Positions 59,971 through 64,000 of a stretch of DNA of 64,000 nucleotides are shown one piece after another; positions within the stretch are counted from its first letter, which is position 1, and every line of letters starts with the position of its first letter. The DNA comes from Sclerodactyla briareus. Lineage: Eukaryota > Echinodermata > Holothuroidea > Dendrochirotida > Sclerodactylidae. A model generated the notes under the pieces. It worked only from the letters and a program-made list of their open reading frames with translations, had not been told where the DNA came from and did not search any database. Made by a program: the position numbers and the translations under genes. Where the stretch lies: contig JAODTK010004143.1 of the NCBI GenBank assembly GCA_026419785.1, forward strand, positions 124,001 through 188,000. The letters are read 5' to 3'.

Positions 59971-60561
59971 GTAAAGTTACGGTATATGATATGCTTTTTT
60001 CGTAATTAGGCACTAGCCAAGCAATCCATATACACAGTTGTTTGTGTACCAGCGTCATCACATTTAGGGAGAGTTCTCGTAGATTTCGAATTAGAGAAAG
60101 TCTGACAAGCAGTTCATATGTGGGAACTAGTTCAACTCATGTCAAACCCCGTGTTCTAGATAAATTAATAACGTGCCTTGCAACCCCCAAACGTTCTTTT
60201 TTTCTTTCTTTACTCCTCGTTTTGTGATTGTAACATTGCAATAGTGAAGCAAGTTAGCATCTACCCATTGTATTGGCTATGGGCCTGGAGTGTACATCCT
60301 CTAATATGATAAAGTGTAATTGGCATATAGAACCCACATTCGGTTCAATAATCGTAAAACGACCCTTCGTGATACCTCCCCTGCTCTGGCAGAATCGACA
60401 ATCTCATATAATTCCTAATCACTTCCAATAACGCCTCCGTTTACCATTGTCCCTTCGTTATCTATCTATCTATCCATCTATCGTTATCTTCTATATTATA
60501 TATATATTATATATATAGATATATATAATATATATAATATATATATATATATATAATATAT

Positions 60562-60592
<31 letters not shown>

Positions 60593-61375
60593 ATATAATA
60601 TATATATATATATATATAGAGATTCATTATATTTATTTATTCCGACTATTAACAGCGTATGGAGATCCCACATTGTCATCCAGACGGGGTTCTGGGTCCA
60701 AGATCTGTTTGACATTCCGGATCGACGGACTGTGGTCAAACCACCTTATTGGAAGACGCAAATCTGAGTGGAGTATGCTGACTTGAACTTTAGCTTTGGA
60801 TTGATTTCACGACTTGACTCGTAAAATGTTGGGTAGTATTTATTGGTGGCTTTGTTCTTGTTGGATGAACGAATTCCCATGCGAGGGGAAGTGAGGTACA
60901 TGTTATATATACATATATAGGGAGGTCCTTCGGGTGACTGAAACAGATGTACAACTGATGAGTAAGAATACCATCGTATTCTGATAGCAAAGTGGCGATT
61001 TAAGAATTACCCGGAGTGGTTGATTGAAGGGTGTGGCCAATTAGTATTGTGGGAGAAGTATACCACATCATGTCTCTTCCTGATGGTAGGTATCACGGTC
61101 AATGTGAAATGGGGGAGATTGAGACGAACCAGACCAGAAACATCAAGCAAGTCAAGCCGCCGTTACTTCAGACGATGGCCTTGAGGGATTGAAGATGACG
61201 GGATAATAGCGGCATAGGAAGGAATTACAAGTAACCGCAAAAAAGATCCCCATGGATTGGAGTTACTATCGCAGGACGTCTGAAGTCGGAATTCGGGTCG
61301 GATGACCCTACGTAATGGCACACAGCCACCATCCTCTGTGACCACGTTTGTAGTCATGACTCTGTTCGTCATCAG
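59971..61375. other. Intron with (TATC)n and (AT)n tracts
   Basis: A short TATC repeat at about 60459-60483 and (AT)n at 60489-60620. No coding signal recognised. Confidence 0.5.
60489..60620. repeat. (AT)n microsatellite
   Basis: About 130 bp of TA/TATA repeats, self-complementary. Confidence 0.97.
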
Positions 61376-61453
61376 GTCACGCAGGTGGAATGGGAACATT
61401 TGGACTTTCAGCTTGGTCATGGAGGAAATTCTCCCCTGCGTCAACGTATGTTG
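61376..61453 (+). CDS. Downstream exon: HAGGMGTFG segment
   Basis: Acceptor CGTCATCAG|GTCAC and donor TATGTTG|GTGAGT around exactly 78 bases (26 codons, phase 1 on both sides). It reads HAGGMGTFGLSAWSWRK and SPASTYV without a stop. A length divisible by three and matching phases with both neighbours favour a real exon. The function is unknown. Confidence 0.6.
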
Positions 61454-62721
61454 GTGAGTATTTTTCCACAAATATTCAATTTGAGAATAACATCACCGTG
61501 TTGATTGAAACGCGAAAACAGGAGAGAAGATGCGCGGAACAACACATAGGATCTTGTCCGTACTCGTGTGTTCCTGGGTTCATACGAACGCCAATCACAA
61601 AGGAGAGTAACAATAAAAACAAATTCAGCATTCCGCTGAGTATGAATGTGGAGTTAATTGTAATAAGTCAATCGTAACGAACACCAGCCATGGACATGTA
61701 TTGAAACAGTATCTGTTGGTTCAATTATTCTTATCAAGCTCATCGGAAGTTTCTAGTAGATCGGTGAAGGCAAGTAACGAAAGCATCTCATGAAAGCATT
61801 ACTAGCCTAATTCAAAGGAATGTTCCTACTGCCGAATCTGCCACACCCGGAGGCATAGTATATTTGCCGAACAGTTACAGTAGTCTCAAGAGTAAACCCA
61901 ACCCAATGCCTCATCAATTAATACTAATGGGGCCATGATATCGTTTGAGAAATCACTACAGGCTCCCAAAGTGTTGTAAGTGTAACCTAATGCGATTTGA
62001 CCACAAAAATTAACGGTTTACTCAAACGTCATCACATGTTGTGTTATCGTTGGCTGTATGTGTCCTCTCCCCATCCGGGGCTCCATCCTAGTTATACTTA
62101 AGTAATTTTACACAAGATTTATTCAGTAATCTACGCATCATGAACCACAAATGGCTGATGTGTATAGGCTGAAACTACCTAAATTCCACAATTTCCACTT
62201 ACGCCTGGTCAATGATCACGTTCACAATTGAAATATCAACTTAAGAGCATCTTAAACATCAACTGTCCGTAACTAGCGAATTCGGGCTGCTTATGCTCAT
62301 GCAGATAATTGACGAAGCTAGTGCAGCTTGATCGACTTCGGGGGAATGGTCTGATCATATCAGCACTTCGAAGCCGTTGACCGCGGTCATCAATGAGATA
62401 AATGCTGATTTAGTGATGAGCGTACTAAACTAAGTGTGAGCACTCTGGGCATTTTTACAGTCATCTAGTCTCACAGCTTGTATGATGATTTAGTCGAATA
62501 CGCAGGTTCCATTGTTCTGGGTGGTCGAACCAAACACAGAATGGAATAGATTAGATTTTGCTCATGTGCATGAGATCCAAAACAAACACAGTTAGTAACC
62601 CTAAGTGTCACACAACTGAAAATCGTGGATGATGATAGTTGAACCAGATGGTTAATAATGAGGCGGAAATCCATACATCAAGTTGAACTCAAACCTGCCA
62701 TTCTCTCGCTAACCTCTACAG
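61454..62721. other. Intron; no gene seen
   Basis: Only short open frames and no repeat recognised. Confidence 0.45.
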
Positions 62722-63043
62722 GTCAGTTCCAGCGCCGGGAGTTCACCCTGATCGAGTCCCCGAAGCGTAGGTCTGCCTTCAAGCCGTACAAAAAGGAAAA
62801 AGCGGGACGTGCAGTTGACGGTGAGGAAGTGGTGACGGTCTACAAGATAGAACGCAAACGGATAGGGGAGTGCTGGACCAGCTACCTTCATCAGGGTCTA
62901 CCGATGCTCGAGATGAGCTACTGAAATACGTTTACTGGGAGGATGTTCGATGCACGGAGTATGACCCGGGACTAGGAGTGAACGAGGAGGCGATTCGTAG
63001 TATATGTAACGATCTTCTAGGTTTTCTGGAGCCCGGCATGTGA
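62722..63043 (+). CDS. Terminal exon: charged C-terminal segment, unrecognised
   Basis: Acceptor CCTCTACAG|GTCAG enters in the phase left by the previous exon and reads QFQRREFTLIESPKRR, then a Lys/Arg-rich run and VVTVYKIERKR. Without any shift it stops at 62922-62924. With one indel near 62870 it continues DARDELLKYVYWEDVR, NEEAIRSICNDLLGFLEP and stops at 63041-63043. The second reading looks coding-like (no stop for about 60 codons, mixed composition), so it is probably the true end. I do not recognise it as the usual ITIH C-terminal domain. It could be a lineage-specific tail or belong to another gene. Confidence 0.6.
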
Positions 63044-64000
63044 ATCGAACCTTACACCCGACCTTGCTGAGTGGTCACTCTGTTACGGACAGCTGTATAC
63101 TTCGCCACGTGAGATGTTTTGACACTGTCGAAGTGGGGGAGTGAAATTACCGAGCAGAGGAAGGAATGACAATAACAGCCACACTCAATATTACCGACAG
63201 AAGGCGCAGAAATGCCACTCAGCAAAGAGTCACCCAGTACTTATGTATAACTCAGTAACTCGACAATTAGGCCACCACCTCGGATTGACGGAATTCGGGA
63301 CAGGACACAGTAACACAGGTCTTGCCTTCGCACCATCCAATTGATCTGTGAATTACAGAAGAAACCCCAGCGTTGTATCGGGCATCCGAGGAGGGGGCGC
63401 GCTTAGAACACTTCTAGAGACGAGTTCTTGAGCAGAATATGATACAGAATTAACGGGAGTAACGGAAACCACTCCAGGCTCGCATATTCAAAGGGACCAG
63501 TACAAACGTCCAATAGCATGCTAGACTAGCCTTGGCAATATGCTACAACAAATAGTGAATAAAATGTTTTTATGCGGATATATGTACACAGGAATGAAAA
63601 AGGGAATATATAGATAATAGAACTATGAGCATATAGCCTACATATATGACTGTCTGAATTATGGTCTTATACAACGCCTCATTATCGATGTTTGGCTGGA
63701 ACGTTCGTCTCGCTACACAGTTTTAGCTGATAGCTCACACTTGGTGAAAATCACGGCCACATTTCCGAAAGTTTTTCACTTTCTGCGGAGGAAACATAAC
63801 TATAACTTTCAAAACGTGGGCAGTGGTTGTGAGCAGTGGCGGTAGCTACGGGGGGGGAGAGTGGGGGCAACGCCCCCTAACATGAAAGTGCCGCGGCCCC
63901 AGTCACCCCCCCCACAGGAAAGCTGACTTGAAAATATTTATATTTATATAGATATAATATATATAGGCCTAGCTTAGCTTTGGTGCATCAACGACCAAGG
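63044..64000. other. 3' flank; possible polyadenylation signal
   Basis: AATAAA occurs at 63558-63563, about 515 bases after the inferred stop, and could end the transcript. A G-run (about 63850-63857) and a C-run (about 63905-63912) follow near the window end. No other gene is seen. Confidence 0.4.
63558..63563 (+). promoter_or_regulatory. Candidate polyadenylation signal AATAAA
   Basis: A canonical hexamer downstream of the terminal exon, followed by TGTTTTTATG, a U-rich element once transcribed. Position-based call only; the hexamer is common by chance in AT-rich DNA. Confidence 0.3.

Larger units (their letters stand above)
49177..63043 (+). other. ITIH-like gene span (VIT-VWA protein), multi-exon, 5' end not found
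   Basis: At least seven plus-strand exons encode, in order, the VIT domain, linker, part of the VWA domain and the post-VWA region of an inter-alpha-trypsin inhibitor heavy-chain family protein. In vertebrates these are secreted proteins that become covalently attached to hyaluronan. Conserved wording (SRRLFNMTY, RINVSPGQ, AIFFLTDG, AIFTIGFGS, FFEEIRHPLL, FFEGKEMVGAGKL, FVTPLTS) appears in correct order and with splice sites between pieces. Most exons carry at least one apparent frameshift, consistent with sequence noise. Three further exons (59.9, 61.4 and 62.7 kb) have compatible splice sites and extend the reading to a stop at 63041-63043, but their protein is not recognisably ITIH. Missing: the start/signal peptide and a secure first half of VWA. 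It could be a pseudogene if the frameshifts are real. Confidence 0.8.

Overview
The window looks like eukaryotic, animal (metazoan) nuclear DNA. It is AT-rich, intron-bearing and packed with decayed transposable elements: CR1-, L2- and RTE-like non-LTR retrotransposons, a Ty3/Gypsy integrase relic, tRNA-derived SINEs, an inverted-repeat-bounded repeat element, and several tandem and dispersed repeat families. The repeat content and the one recognisable host gene fit a marine invertebrate (echinoderm, hemichordate or lophotrochozoan), but I cannot name the species. Coding matches switch frame every few dozen codons, even inside conserved exons. Two adjacent 7.4 kb copies differ by very frequent one-base gains and losses. 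Both suggest many base-level indel errors, as in poorly polished long reads, so a frameshift here does not by itself prove a pseudogene.

Layout. 1-2.94 kb: a nearly complete but broken CR1-like LINE (+). 3-8 kb: mostly featureless, with an AAT microsatellite. 8.2-10.15 kb: a ~1.95 kb element with inverted ends and internal tandem monomers. 12.3-15 kb: two L2-type LINE 3' ends, the second with an (ATGT)n tail interrupted by a GC-rich island. 15-21.5 kb: low-copy direct repeats and a Gypsy integrase relic. 21.4-26 kb: an RTE-like LINE (+), then two LINE relics on the minus strand. 25-27.3 kb: an inverted pair of a tandem-structured repeat. 29-46 kb: tandem repeats, then a 7.4 kb segment present twice in direct orientation, each copy carrying the same two SINEs and the same L2 3' end.

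47-64 kb: an LINE relic (-), then the main host gene. Exons spread over 49.2-63.0 kb (+) encode an inter-alpha-trypsin-inhibitor heavy-chain-like (ITIH-like) protein: a VIT domain in several exons, a linker, the second half of a VWA domain, and the post-VWA region with the family motif FVTPLTS. Further downstream exons with matching splice sites encode a Gly-rich stretch and a charged C-terminus that I do not recognise. The first half of the VWA domain, with its metal-binding site, could not be placed convincingly. Apart from this gene, the window holds no genes that work together; the rest is a record of repeat insertion and duplication.
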